Shown here one piece after another: positions 24,409-36,128 of a DNA stretch of 36,128 nucleotides. How positions within the stretch are numbered: position 1 is the first letter of the stretch; the number at the start of each line of letters is the position of its first letter. The position numbers and the translations under genes were made by a program. The notes beneath the pieces were generated by a model. That model worked only from the letters and a program-made list of their open reading frames with translations. It was not told where the DNA came from and did not search any database. Origin of the DNA: Halorhodospira neutriphila (GTDB lineage: Bacteria; Pseudomonadota; Gammaproteobacteria; Nitrococcales; Halorhodospiraceae); contig NZ_NRSH01000006.1 in the NCBI RefSeq assembly GCF_016584055.1, positions 1-36,128 of the forward strand, written 5' to 3'.

Positions 24409-24530
24409 ATCTGCTGCCCGCTCGCGCTAAATTCGTTGGCTGAGCGGCGGCGGGGCCTCCTGCGCGCTCGCCTTGGCCCCGGGCCGCCGTGCCGCTACTT
24501 CGTGGTCGGTTGCGGCTTCCTGCTGCTGCG
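24409..24530 (-). promoter_or_regulatory. rpoB-rpoC intergenic region with a stem-loop
   Basis: This gap of 122 nt contains arms cggggcc (24451-24457) and ggccccg (24475-24481), a 7-bp GC stem with a 17-nt loop. No T tract follows and no promoter is obvious. It may be an mRNA processing or pausing site. Confidence 0.3.
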
Positions 24531-28676
<4,146 letters not shown>

Positions 28677-28719
28677 CGGGCTTCCTCAGCGCTTGATCGG
28701 GGCACTACCAACAGGCACA

Positions 28720-28745
28720 GGCCGGCGACCAATCGGCCGCCAGCC
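28720..28745 (-). promoter_or_regulatory. Stem-loop in the rplL-rpoB gap
   Basis: Arms ggccggcg (28720-28727) and cgccagcc (28738-28745) pair over 8 bp with one G-U and a 10-nt loop. In E. coli this gap contains an attenuator and an RNase III site that set the ratio of ribosomal protein to polymerase synthesis. The position agrees; there is no T tract, so a processing role is likelier than intrinsic termination. Confidence 0.4.
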
Positions 28746-28783
28746 CGCGCATTAGACAGCTTGTGGCGAGAGGGGCGCCCCGC

Positions 28784-29167
28784 TCACTTGAGCTCGACGC
28801 TCGCCCCCGCCTCTTCCATCTTCGATTTGATGTCCTCGGCCTCCTCCTTCGAGGCGCCCTCCTTGATCGGCGACGGGCAGCCCTCGACGACCTCCTTGGC
28901 CTCCTTCAGGCCGAGGCCGGTCACGCCGCGCACGGCCTTGATGACGCCGACCTTGTTGTCGCCGTGGGCCGAGAGGATGACGTCGAACTCCGTCTGCTCC
29001 TCGGCCGGCTCGGCAGCCTCGCCCCCGCCGCCGCCTGCCGGGGCAGCCTGGACGGCGGCCGCAGCCGTGACGCCGAACTTCTCCTCCATCGCCTCGATGA
29101 GCTCGACCACCTCCATGACGCTCATGTTGGAAATGGTCTCCAGGATCTCGTCTTTCGAAACGGCCAT
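28784..29167 (-). CDS. rplL: 50S ribosomal protein L7/L12
   Basis: A 127-residue stalk protein that recruits translation GTPases. The N-terminal dimerisation helices ([29 protein letters not shown]) are followed by an Ala/Gly/Glu hinge ([18 protein letters not shown]) and the C-terminal factor-binding domain with [25 protein letters not shown] and [22 protein letters not shown]. The hinge is glycine-rich compared with E. coli. It starts 70 nt after rplJ. Confidence 0.97.
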   Translation of the reverse strand: MAVSKDEILETISNMSVMEVVELIEAMEEKFGVTAAAAVQAAPAGGGGGEAAEPAEEQTEFDVILSAHGDNKVGVIKAVRGVTGLGLKEAKEVVEGCPSPIKEGASKEEAEDIKSKMEEAGASVELK

Positions 29168-29237
29168 CGTCTCTATCTCCTCAACTATAGACTCTGCGAG
29201 TGGACCCGGTCAGGTCCGGTGGCGTATCGCGGCGTGG

Positions 29238-29771
29238 TCAGGCGGCTGACCCCTCCTTGGCCTCGCGGACGGCGGCCAGGGTGCGAACCAGCTTGCCCGG
29301 CACCTCGTTCACGGTGGTGGTCAGCTTCTGGACCGGGGCACGCATGGTCGCCATCAGCTTGGAGAGCGCCTCCTCGCGCGTCGGCAGGCTCGCCAGCCGA
29401 TCGAGGTGCTCCGCGGAGTAGAGCTGCCCGCCGAAGGCCACATTGCGGGCCGTCAGGGCGGGGCACTCCTTGCTGAAGTCGCGCACGAGCCGCGCGGCCG
29501 CTCCCGGATCGTCCTGGGAGAAGGCCAGCAGCAAGGGGCCCTGGAAGCCCTCGATCATGCACTCGAACTCGGTGCCGGCCACTGCCCGCCGAGCCAGGGT
29601 GTTCTTGACCACCCGCAGGTAGACGCCCCGCTCCCGCGCCTGGGCGCGCAGCCGGTCCATCTCCACGGCGGTCAGCCCCCGGTACTCGGCGGAGACCGCG
29701 GTCAGCGCCTGCTCGGCGACCGCAGCCACCTCCTGCACCATCGCCTTTTTCTGCTCCAGACTCAGTCCCAT
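29238..29771 (-). CDS. rplJ: 50S ribosomal protein L10
   Basis: A 177-residue protein that anchors the L7/L12 dimers at the stalk base and, in E. coli, represses its own operon as an L10-L12 complex. MGLSLEQKKAMVQEVAAVAEQALTAV, EYRGLTAVEMDRLRAQARE and VVKNTLARRAV are diagnostic; the C-terminal helix (VNEVPGKLVRTLAAVREAKE) binds L12. The ATG at 29769-29771 is preceded by AGGAG at a good distance; an open extension of 21 codons upstream is in the leader. Confidence 0.96.
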   Translation of the reverse strand: MGLSLEQKKAMVQEVAAVAEQALTAVSAEYRGLTAVEMDRLRAQARERGVYLRVVKNTLARRAVAGTEFECMIEGFQGPLLLAFSQDDPGAAARLVRDFSKECPALTARNVAFGGQLYSAEHLDRLASLPTREEALSKLMATMRAPVQKLTTTVNEVPGKLVRTLAAVREAKEGSAA

Positions 29772-30070
29772 CGTCTGTCTCCTGGGAAGGTTGCTCTTCT
29801 CGGAAGTCGCCTCCCGGGAGCCGATGGCACACACCCGGACGGTGCGCTTCTCGACTCTCTCGAGTCGGCTTCACGGTGGCGAAGTGCAGGTCCTCGCTTG
29901 CGCCACCGTCTACGCTGGCGGGCGTAGGCTGGCCCTTTAAGCGCCGCCGCCGACGGCGCACCGGCGGTCTTGGACGGCTGTCGCAGATGGTTTGACAGCC
30001 GGATCGGATCGATGGATCCGATCAGCCCGCCGCGCCCGCCCGTGCGGCGGGCGCGGCGGCATCGCTCGCG
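29772..30070 (-). promoter_or_regulatory. rplJ leader with a series of stem-loops (candidate L10 operator)
   Basis: This 299-nt non-coding stretch holds, in transcription order: a 14-bp perfect GC stem (30027-30040 with 30046-30059), a 9-bp stem (30002-30010 with 30015-30023), an 8-bp stem (29975-29982 with 29994-30001, sharing no more than flank), a 6-bp stem (29941-29946 with 29954-29959), a 6-bp stem (29910-29915 with 29922-29927) and a 6-bp stem (29852-29857 with 29862-29867). None has a T tract. In E. coli the L10-L12 complex binds this leader; which stem would do so here is not known. Confidence 0.55.
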
Positions 30071-30766
30071 CTAGACCCCCATGGTCGACTGGTCGACGTG
30101 GACGCCGGTCCCCATGGTCGACGACACGGTGATCTGCTTGATGTAGGTGCCCTTGGACGTGCTCGGCTTGAGCTTGTGGAGATCGCTCAGCAGCGCCCGC
30201 AGGTTCTCCTTGAGCGCCTCGTTGTCGAAGGTGTCGCGGCCGATGGCGCAGTGGATCACGCCGCCGCGATCCGTCCGGTAGCGGACCTGGCCGGCCTTGG
30301 CGTTGCGCACGGCGGCGGCGACATCGCTGGCCACGGTGCCGGTCTTCGGGTTGGGCATCAGCCCCCGCGGACCGAGCACGGGGCCGAGCTTGCCCACGAC
30401 GCCCATGGCGTCCGGGGCGGCGATCACCACGTCGTAGTCGAGCTCGCCGCCCTGCATGCGCTCGGCGAGATCGTCCATGCCCACGGCGTCCGCGCCCTCG
30501 GCCTCCGCCGCCTCGGCGCCCTCGCCCTGGGCGAAGACCGCCACGCGCATGCTCTTGCCGGTGCCGTTGGGCAGGACCGTGGAGCCGCGCACGATCTGGT
30601 CGGACTTGCGCGGATCGACGCCGAGGTCGACCGCGACGTCGATGCTCTCCGAAAAGCGCGCCGTCGCCAGCTCCTTCACCAGGCTGAAGGCCTCCTCCAC
30701 GGGGTACTGCTGCGTCCGGTCGACGCGCTCGCGAATCATCCGCTGGCGCTTCGTCAGCTTCGCCAT
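30071..30766 (-). CDS. rplA: 50S ribosomal protein L1
   Basis: A 231-residue protein of the mobile L1 stalk that helps release E-site t[17 protein letters not shown], the [33 protein letters not shown] region and [21 protein letters not shown] are family signatures, with [12 protein letters not shown] at the end. In E. coli L1 represses rplKA by binding the rplK leader. Starts 3 nt after rplK. Confidence 0.97.
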   Translation of the reverse strand: MAKLTKRQRMIRERVDRTQQYPVEEAFSLVKELATARFSESIDVAVDLGVDPRKSDQIVRGSTVLPNGTGKSMRVAVFAQGEGAEAAEAEGADAVGMDDLAERMQGGELDYDVVIAAPDAMGVVGKLGPVLGPRGLMPNPKTGTVASDVAAAVRNAKAGQVRYRTDRGGVIHCAIGRDTFDNEALKENLRALLSDLHKLKPSTSKGTYIKQITVSSTMGTGVHVDQSTMGV

Positions 30767-30769
30767 GGC

Positions 30770-31201
30770 CTAGACCCCCTCCACGTCGATACCCATGCTG
30801 CGGGCTGTCCCCGCAATGCTCCGCACTGCGCTGTCCATATCGGAGGCATTGAGGTCAGGCCACTTGGTGCGGGCGATCTCCTCGAGCTGATCGCGCTGCA
30901 CGGTACCGACCTTCTTCGTGTTCGGCGTGCCAGACCCACCCTTCGCGTTGATCGCCTTGAGCAGCAGCACCGGCGCCGGCGGGGTCTTGGTGACGAAGGT
31001 GAAGCTCCGATCCGAGTAGACGGTGATCACCACCGGGATCGGCAGCCCCGACTCCATCTCCTGGGTCTGGGCGTTGAACGCCTTACAGAACTCCATGATG
31101 TTGACGCCGTGCTGGCCGAGCGCCGGGCCCACGGGCGGGCTCGGATTGGCCTGCCCGGCCGGCACCTGCAGCTTGACGTACGCTTCAATCTTCTTGGCCA
31201 T
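30770..31201 (-). CDS. rplK: 50S ribosomal protein L11
   Basis: A 143-residue protein at the GTPase-associated centre. [43 protein letters not shown] carries the thiostrepton-loop prolines and the lysines methylated by PrmA in E. coli. The C-terminal domain binds 23S rRNA and ends with [25 protein letters not shown] precedes the ATG. It follows nusG after 96 nt. Confidence 0.97.
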   Translation of the reverse strand: MAKKIEAYVKLQVPAGQANPSPPVGPALGQHGVNIMEFCKAFNAQTQEMESGLPIPVVITVYSDRSFTFVTKTPPAPVLLLKAINAKGGSGTPNTKKVGTVQRDQLEEIARTKWPDLNASDMDSAVRSIAGTARSMGIDVEGV

Positions 31202-31297
31202 GCTCTTGCGCTCCTCTTTACGGGTGCAGGCGCCTCTCGGCTCCCCGTACGCTTAGCGGCGCCACCGGCGCCGCTGGACGACTCCGCCTCACAGGCT
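31202..31297 (-). promoter_or_regulatory. rplK leader with a GC hairpin
   Basis: Arms agcggcgcc (31255-31263) and ggcgccgct (31267-31275) form a 9-bp perfect stem with a 3-nt loop in the nusG-rplK gap. No T tract follows. In E. coli this gap contains a promoter and the L1 translational operator; I see no confident promoter boxes and cannot confirm an L1 site. Confidence 0.4.
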
Positions 31298-31831
31298 CTA
31301 CGTCTTCTCGACCTGGCTGAACTCCAGCTCCACCGGGGTCGAGCGCCCGAAGATCATCACCGCGACCCGCAGGCGGTTCTTCTCGTAGTTGACCTCCTCG
31401 ACGGCGCCGTTGAAGTCCGTAAACGGCCCGTCCGTGACCCGGACCACCTCGCCGACCTCGAACAGGACCTTGGGGCGCGGCTTCTCGGCGCCCTCGCGGA
31501 CGCGGTTGAGGATGGCCTCGGCCTCCTGGTCCGAGATCGGGGCCGGGCGATCCGGGCGCCCGCCGATAAAGCCCATGACCCGGGGCACCTCCTTGACCAG
31601 GTGCCAGGTGTCGTCGTCGAGCTCCATCTGGACCAGGACGTAGCCGGGGAAGAACTTGCGCTCGCTCTTGCGCTTCTGCCCCTCCCGGATCTCGACGACC
31701 TCCTCGGTCGGCACGAGGATCTCGCCGAACTTATCCTCCATCCCGGCGCGCTTGATGCGCTCCTCGAGGGAGCGCCGGACCTGTTTCTCGAATCCCGAGT
31801 AGGCGTGGATCACGTACCAGCGCAGTGCCAT
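31298..31831 (-). CDS. nusG: Transcription termination/antitermination factor NusG
   Basis: A 177-residue factor that binds polymerase through its N-terminal domain and Rho or S10 through its C-terminal KOW domain. [26 protein letters not shown] and [31 protein letters not shown] form the NGN domain; [33 protein letters not shown] is the KOW region. It starts 3 nt after secE, the usual pair. Confidence 0.97.
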   Translation of the reverse strand: MALRWYVIHAYSGFEKQVRRSLEERIKRAGMEDKFGEILVPTEEVVEIREGQKRKSERKFFPGYVLVQMELDDDTWHLVKEVPRVMGFIGGRPDRPAPISDQEAEAILNRVREGAEKPRPKVLFEVGEVVRVTDGPFTDFNGAVEEVNYEKNRLRVAVMIFGRSTPVELEFSQVEKT

Positions 31832-31834
31832 GCG

Positions 31835-32212
31835 TCAGCCTCCGTGGCCGGTAACCATGCCGACCAGCCAGAGCAACAGCAGGTCCATAAGCCACAGGAA
31901 GACGGCCACTAGGATCACCACCGCCGCAACGATCAGGGTTGTCTGCAGCGTCTCTTGGCGGGTAGGCCAGATGACCTTGCGGACCTCTTGCTTGGCCCCT
32001 TGCGCGAAGGCCCACAGGGCCTGCCCCTTGGCGGTGGTCGCCAGGACGGCGGTCACTGCGGCCACCACGGCCAGCAGACCGCCTACGCGGTAGAGAAGGG
32101 GCTGATCGCCGAAATAGTAGAACCCGGCGATGCCCCCGACCCCGAGGGCGATCGCGACAATCCACTTAACGACGTCGAGGGAGGATCCCCGAGCCTGAGC
32201 GCTTGATTTCAT
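31835..32212 (-). CDS. secE: Preprotein translocase subunit SecE
   Basis: A 125-residue inner-membrane protein that clamps SecY. Three hydrophobic segments are visible at about 15-34, 40-59 and 92-118, as in the three-helix gammaproteobacterial form; the conserved cytoplasmic amphipathic helix EVRKVIWPTRQE is at 76-87. The start ATG has only a weak AGGG upstream, and a 14-bp hairpin ends 16 nt before it. Encoded between tRNA-Trp and nusG. Confidence 0.96.
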   Translation of the reverse strand: MKSSAQARGSSLDVVKWIVAIALGVGGIAGFYYFGDQPLLYRVGGLLAVVAAVTAVLATTAKGQALWAFAQGAKQEVRKVIWPTRQETLQTTLIVAAVVILVAVFLWLMDLLLLWLVGMVTGHGG

Positions 32213-32228
32213 GGGCCCTGCTACCGAA

Positions 32229-32260
32229 GCGGTCCGGCGGGCGGGGGCCCGCCGGACCGC
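32229..32260 (-). promoter_or_regulatory. 14-bp perfect hairpin between tRNA-Trp and secE
   Basis: Arms 32229-32242 (gcggtccggcgggc) and 32247-32260 pair without a mismatch around a 4-nt loop (gggg). The hairpin begins 10 nt past the CCA end of tRNA-Trp and ends 16 nt before the secE start codon. No T tract follows. It may protect the cut secE mRNA after tRNA processing or limit secE translation. Confidence 0.55.
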
Positions 32261-32270
32261 GTCGAGGATT

Positions 32271-32346
<76 letters not shown>

Positions 32347-32352
32347 ATTTGG

Positions 32353-32396
32353 AAAACTTGCGGCCGGAGGCGCCAGGCCGGTGGCCGGCGCCCCTC
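32353..32396 (-). terminator. Weak hairpin with TTTT between tuf and tRNA-Trp
   Basis: A GGCGCC/GGCGCC stem extended by GGCC/GGCC with one bulged base lies at about 32369-32393; on the minus strand TTTT (32353-32356) follows after a spacer of about 10 nt. The spacer makes it a poor intrinsic terminator; partial attenuation or tRNA-precursor processing are alternatives. Confidence 0.3.
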
Positions 32397-32407
32397 TCGC
32401 CCTGCGA

Positions 32408-33598
<1,191 letters not shown>

Positions 33599-33674
33599 CG
33601 ACGGCTCTCTCCGTTGTCGTGTCGTACTATGATCGACGAAGCGGCGCTACCACCACGCCCACCGAGGTGAGCAC

Positions 33675-33750
<76 letters not shown>

Positions 33751-33792
33751 CTAACTCTGCTGCAACTCCGCTCTCGGCACCACCTGGAGCGC

Positions 33793-33866
<74 letters not shown>

Positions 33867-33918
33867 AAGCCGAACCTCTTGTGCCTTCTCGCCCCGGGCC
33901 GCGCCCAGGGCCGTTGTA

Positions 33919-34003
33919 TGGTGGAGGGGGTAGGATTCGAACCTACGAAGGCTAAGCCAGCAGATTTACAGTCTGCCCCCGTTGGCCGCTTGGGTACCCC
34001 TCC
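33919..34003 (-). tRNA. tRNA-Tyr (anticodon GTA)
   Basis: An 85-nt class II tRNA with acceptor GGAGGGG, anticodon loop CTGTAAA, a long variable arm, T-arm GGTTCGAATCC, discriminator A and encoded CCA. Second tRNA of the cluster, matching E. coli tyrU. Confidence 0.95.
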
Positions 34004-34056
34004 GGATACAGGATTGGTAATTGTCCAGAGATGCCCGCAGGCTGTCAACACCGTAT

Positions 34057-34132
34057 TGGAGCTGGCGGCCGGACTCGAACCGACGACCCGCTGCTTACAA
34101 GGCAGCCGCTCTACCGACTGAGCTACGCCAGC
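34057..34132 (-). tRNA. tRNA-Thr (anticodon TGT)
   Basis: A complete 76-nt cloverleaf: acceptor GCTGGCG, anticodon stem GCTGC/GCAGC with loop CTTGTAA, T-arm GGTTCGAGTCC, discriminator U and encoded CCA. First tRNA of the cluster, 12 nt after the predicted transcription start; matches E. coli thrU. Confidence 0.95.
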
Positions 34133-34150
34133 GCGCTCGGCACTTTCGCT

Positions 34151-34179
34151 ATCGTAACCACCAAGCGAGCGCCTCGCAA
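34151..34179 (-). promoter_or_regulatory. Sigma70-type promoter of the tRNA-tuf operon
   Basis: On the minus strand TTGCGA (34174-34179) and TACGAT (34151-34156) are separated by exactly 17 nt. The expected start is near 34144, a few bases before tRNA-Thr(TGT). It lies in the 94-nt gap after coaX, where no terminator for coaX is evident. Confidence 0.65.
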
Positions 34180-34226
34180 TCGGCCGGCTCCCCATCGGCC
34201 CCGGCGGCCGTGCCGGCGCGCGCCCG

Positions 34227-34970
34227 CTACGAGGCCTCGGCCACGGCGGCGAGGCCCTCAAGGACAAGGGCCGGCCGCCTCTGCCACGCCCCCGGCAGCT
34301 CGGGGAGCAGCCAGTCGGCCCCGCCCCCCGTGGCCAGCCGCGCCCCTGCCGGCGGGCAGGCCGGGCAGACCTGCTCGACGAGGGCCCGGGCCGCCGCCGC
34401 GACGCCGTAGCGGGCCCCGCCGTAGACGGCGGCCTCGGTACTCCGCCCGGGAAGCTCCGCCGCCTGGAAGGCGCCCCCCATCTCGATGCGCCCTGTCCCC
34501 TGGCTCAGGGTGCGGACGAGGAGCTCGCGGCCGGGGAAGATCGCCCCCCCGAGGTGGCGGCCCTCGGCGTCCAGCCCGTCCACCGTGATCGCCGTGCCGG
34601 CATCCACGATACAGGCCCCTTGGGGGGCGCAGCGCCGGGCGCCGATCAGGGCCGCCCAACGATCGGCGCCGAGCAAGGCCGGCTCGGCGTAGGCGTTGAT
34701 CACCCCCCAGCCCTGCCCCGCCGGCTCGATCCACTCCACCGTACGGCGCCACAGCCGCCTCGCAACGGCCTCGACGGCCCCCCGGCGCGCCTGCGAGGCG
34801 ACACACACGCCGAGGACCCGAGCCGGCGGCGGGATCCTGGACCAGGCCGCCTCCAGGCCCTGCGCCCACGCCGCCTCCAGGCAGTCGGCGGCGCCGTGCC
34901 CGGTCAGCCGGCCGCCGCTCAGCCGCGCCCACTTGAGCCGGGTGTTCCCGGCATCCACGAGCAGGGTCAC
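34227..34970 (-). CDS. coaX: Type III pantothenate kinase
   Basis: A 247-residue kinase phosphorylating pantothenate, the first step of coenzyme A synthesis; this type is not feedback-inhibited by CoA. The phosphate-binding DAGNTRLKW is at 6-14, GADRW (101-105, D103 the expected catalytic Asp), VDAGTAITVD (122-131) and GGAIFPG (141-147) follow, all typical of the ASKHA-fold CoaX. The start is GTG (34968-34970) and overlaps the birA stop by 4 nt, so the two are co-translated; this birA-coaX pair is widespread. Confidence 0.95.
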   Translation of the reverse strand: MTLLVDAGNTRLKWARLSGGRLTGHGAADCLEAAWAQGLEAAWSRIPPPARVLGVCVASQARRGAVEAVARRLWRRTVEWIEPAGQGWGVINAYAEPALLGADRWAALIGARRCAPQGACIVDAGTAITVDGLDAEGRHLGGAIFPGRELLVRTLSQGTGRIEMGGAFQAAELPGRSTEAAVYGGARYGVAAAARALVEQVCPACPPAGARLATGGGADWLLPELPGAWQRRPALVLEGLAAVAEAS

Positions 34971-35941
34971 GGCTGCGCCCTCACCTGGACCTCGCCGCTC
35001 GAGACGCGCTCCCGGCCTCCGCTATGCTCGATGATCAGCCGCCCCTGGGGGTCGATCCCGCACGCCCGTCCCACGAGGACGCGCCCCGGCGCGGAGAGCG
35101 TCACCTGGCGGCCGCCGAGGGCGTCGTAGCGCGGCCAGTCCTCGATCAGCCCCGCCAGCCCCTCGGCCTCGAAGGCCCGCGCCGTCACCGCCACCGCCGC
35201 CGCCATCCGCCCGGCCAGCGCCGTGCGCCTGCCGCGGTAGCACGCCCCGGGGAGCGCTGCGGCGCGCTGATCGCCCACCTCTGCGCCGCCCGGCGGGGCG
35301 GCGAGGTTGACCCCCACGCCGATGACCACGCGGCAAGGGCCTTGCGGCTCGCCGCGCAGCTCGGTCAGGATCCCGCCCAGCTTACCGCCTTCGAGGAGCA
35401 GGTCGTTCGGCCACTTGACCGACACCGGGGCGTCGAGCTCTCTGAGGGTGCGCGCCAGCGCGAGGGCCACGGCCACCGCCAGCGGGGCAGGCGGCTCGAT
35501 CAGGCGCGCGAAGCGGTAGGCGACCGAGAGGTAGAGCCCCCCGAGCGGGGAGGCCCAGGCGCGGGCGAAGCGGCCGCGGCCGCCGGACTGCGCCTCTGCG
35601 AAGTAGGCGGCGGTAGGCTCGGGCGGGCCCCGCAGCGCCTCATCGCTCGTCGAGGCCGGCCTGAAGAGCGTCCGGAGCTGCGCGCCCGCCTCCCCGCCGG
35701 CCTGCCGCCACGCCGCCTCGAGCCCCGCAAGGTGCAGGGGCTCATACCCGCCCGGGAGGCGGTAGCCCCGTCCCGAGCACGCCTCAACGGCCAGCCCGTA
35801 CTCCCGGAGCCTCTGGACGGCGCGGCAGACAGCGGCCCGGGTCACCCCGAGCCCGGCGCCGAGCTCCTCGCCCGAGTGGTACTCGCCGTCGCACAGCCGC
35901 TGGAGCACCCGCCCCGCGCTCGACGCCTCTAGGTGCTGCAC
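34967..35941 (-). CDS. birA: Biotin-[acetyl-CoA-carboxylase] ligase with repressor domain (BirA)
   Basis: A 324-residue bifunctional protein. Residues about 8-62 form a winged helix (HSGEELGAGLGVTRAAVCRAVQRLREYG), so it may also repress biotin genes. The ligase domain has GGRGRFARAW (120-129), the biotinyl-AMP binding loop, and KWPNDLLLEGGKLGGIL (176-192) with the catalytic lysine region. The start is GTG (35939-35941); AGGTGA lies about 8 nt upstream. The rRNA-operon terminator ends 37 nt upstream, so a promoter would have to lie in that short gap or within the rRNA operon. GTGA overlap with coaX. Confidence 0.95.
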   Translation of the reverse strand: MQHLEASSAGRVLQRLCDGEYHSGEELGAGLGVTRAAVCRAVQRLREYGLAVEACSGRGYRLPGGYEPLHLAGLEAAWRQAGGEAGAQLRTLFRPASTSDEALRGPPEPTAAYFAEAQSGGRGRFARAWASPLGGLYLSVAYRFARLIEPPAPLAVAVALALARTLRELDAPVSVKWPNDLLLEGGKLGGILTELRGEPQGPCRVVIGVGVNLAAPPGGAEVGDQRAAALPGACYRGRRTALAGRMAAAVAVTARAFEAEGLAGLIEDWPRYDALGGRQVTLSAPGRVLVGRACGIDPQGRLIIEHSGGRERVSSGEVQVRAQP

Positions 35942-35977
35942 AGGCCCATCACCTATCTATGCGCATTCAGTATAGCC

Positions 35978-36014
35978 AAAAAAAAGCCCCCATAGCGTCG
36001 AGCTATGGGGGCTT
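35978..36014 (-). terminator. Intrinsic terminator of the rRNA operon
   Basis: Arms 35984-35996 and 36002-36014 form a perfect 13-bp stem with a 5-nt loop; on the minus strand the stem runs into eight T (35978-35985, partly in the stem). It lies about 12 nt past the 5S rRNA end. Confidence 0.9.
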
Positions 36015-36025
36015 GGTTTGTAGGG

Positions 36026-36128
36026 GGCCTGGCGATGACCTACTTTCGCACGGCGTTTGCCGCACTATCATCGGCGCTGAGCGGTTTCACTGCCGAGTTC
36101 GGAATGGTGTCGGGTGGTTCCCGCTCGC
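36026..36128 (-). rRNA. rrf: 5S ribosomal RNA, 3' part (cut by window edge)
   Basis: Read on the minus strand, the region contains ACCATTCCGAACTCGGCAGTGAAAC, here quoted only in part as CCGAACTCGGCAGTGAAAC, and ends GGTCATCGCCAGGC, both hallmark 5S segments. About 100 nt are visible; the first few bases lie beyond the window. The exact 3' end (36025-36027) is estimated. Confidence 0.93.

Noticed and set aside
28772-28781. Palindrome ggggcgcccc just after the rplL stop as a terminator.
   Set aside because: A self-complementary run cannot form a hairpin with a workable loop and no T tract follows.
29772-29834. A 21-residue N-terminal extension of L10.
   Set aside because: A proper ribosome-binding site precedes the ATG at 29771, homologues begin MGLSLEQK or similar, and the extension overlaps the leader.

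Overview
The window is one long, almost gapless block of translation and transcription genes, all on the minus strand, so transcription runs from high to low coordinates. Base composition is very GC-rich. Gene content and order are those of a gammaproteobacterium: thrU-tyrU-glyT-thrT-tuf, tRNA-Trp, secE-nusG, rplKAJL-rpoBC, the str operon, then S10, spc and alpha. S14 is the long zinc-less type, L36 keeps the zinc ligands, and the sigma70-type promoters are clear. From memory the proteins resemble those of halophilic Ectothiorhodospiraceae (Halorhodospira-like); this taxon is an inference and was not checked by a search.

Layout in transcription order. (1) 36128-35978: the 3' part of a 5S rRNA and a strong intrinsic terminator, the end of an rRNA operon. 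(2) 35941-34227: birA and coaX, two cofactor genes overlapping by 4 nt. (3) 34156-32271: a promoter, then tRNA-Thr(TGT), tRNA-Tyr(GTA), tRNA-Gly(TCC), tRNA-Thr(GGT), a tuf gene and tRNA-Trp(CCA). (4) 32212-20131: secE, nusG, rplK, rplA, a 299-nt structured leader, rplJ, rplL, rpoB and rpoC. (5) 20099-15773: a near-consensus promoter directly followed by a hairpin with a T tract, then rpsL, rpsG, fusA and a second tuf. (6) 15765-2: rpsJ starts 7 nt after tuf, so the str, S10, spc and alpha gene sets form one run of 29 genes down to rplQ. (7) 1915-1: a SAM hydroxide adenosyltransferase (DUF62), malate dehydrogenase and the first 45 codons of an isopropylmalate/isocitrate dehydrogenase-family gene.

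Together the genes make most of the ribosomal proteins of both subunits, three RNA polymerase subunits, elongation factors Tu and G, NusG, two Sec translocon subunits and the tRNAs co-transcribed with tuf. The two tuf genes encode the same protein and differ at only 7 of 1191 bases, all in the 5' third, which points to gene conversion.

I found no mobile element, CRISPR array, defence system or unknown gene cassette. The items worth a second look are regulatory: hairpins at operon joints, missing room for leaders known from E. coli, non-ATG starts, an apparent insertion of about 28 residues in RpoB, and the DUF62 gene attached to the end of the alpha operon. No gene-free stretch exceeds 300 nt; the longest (29772-30070) is described as a leader.
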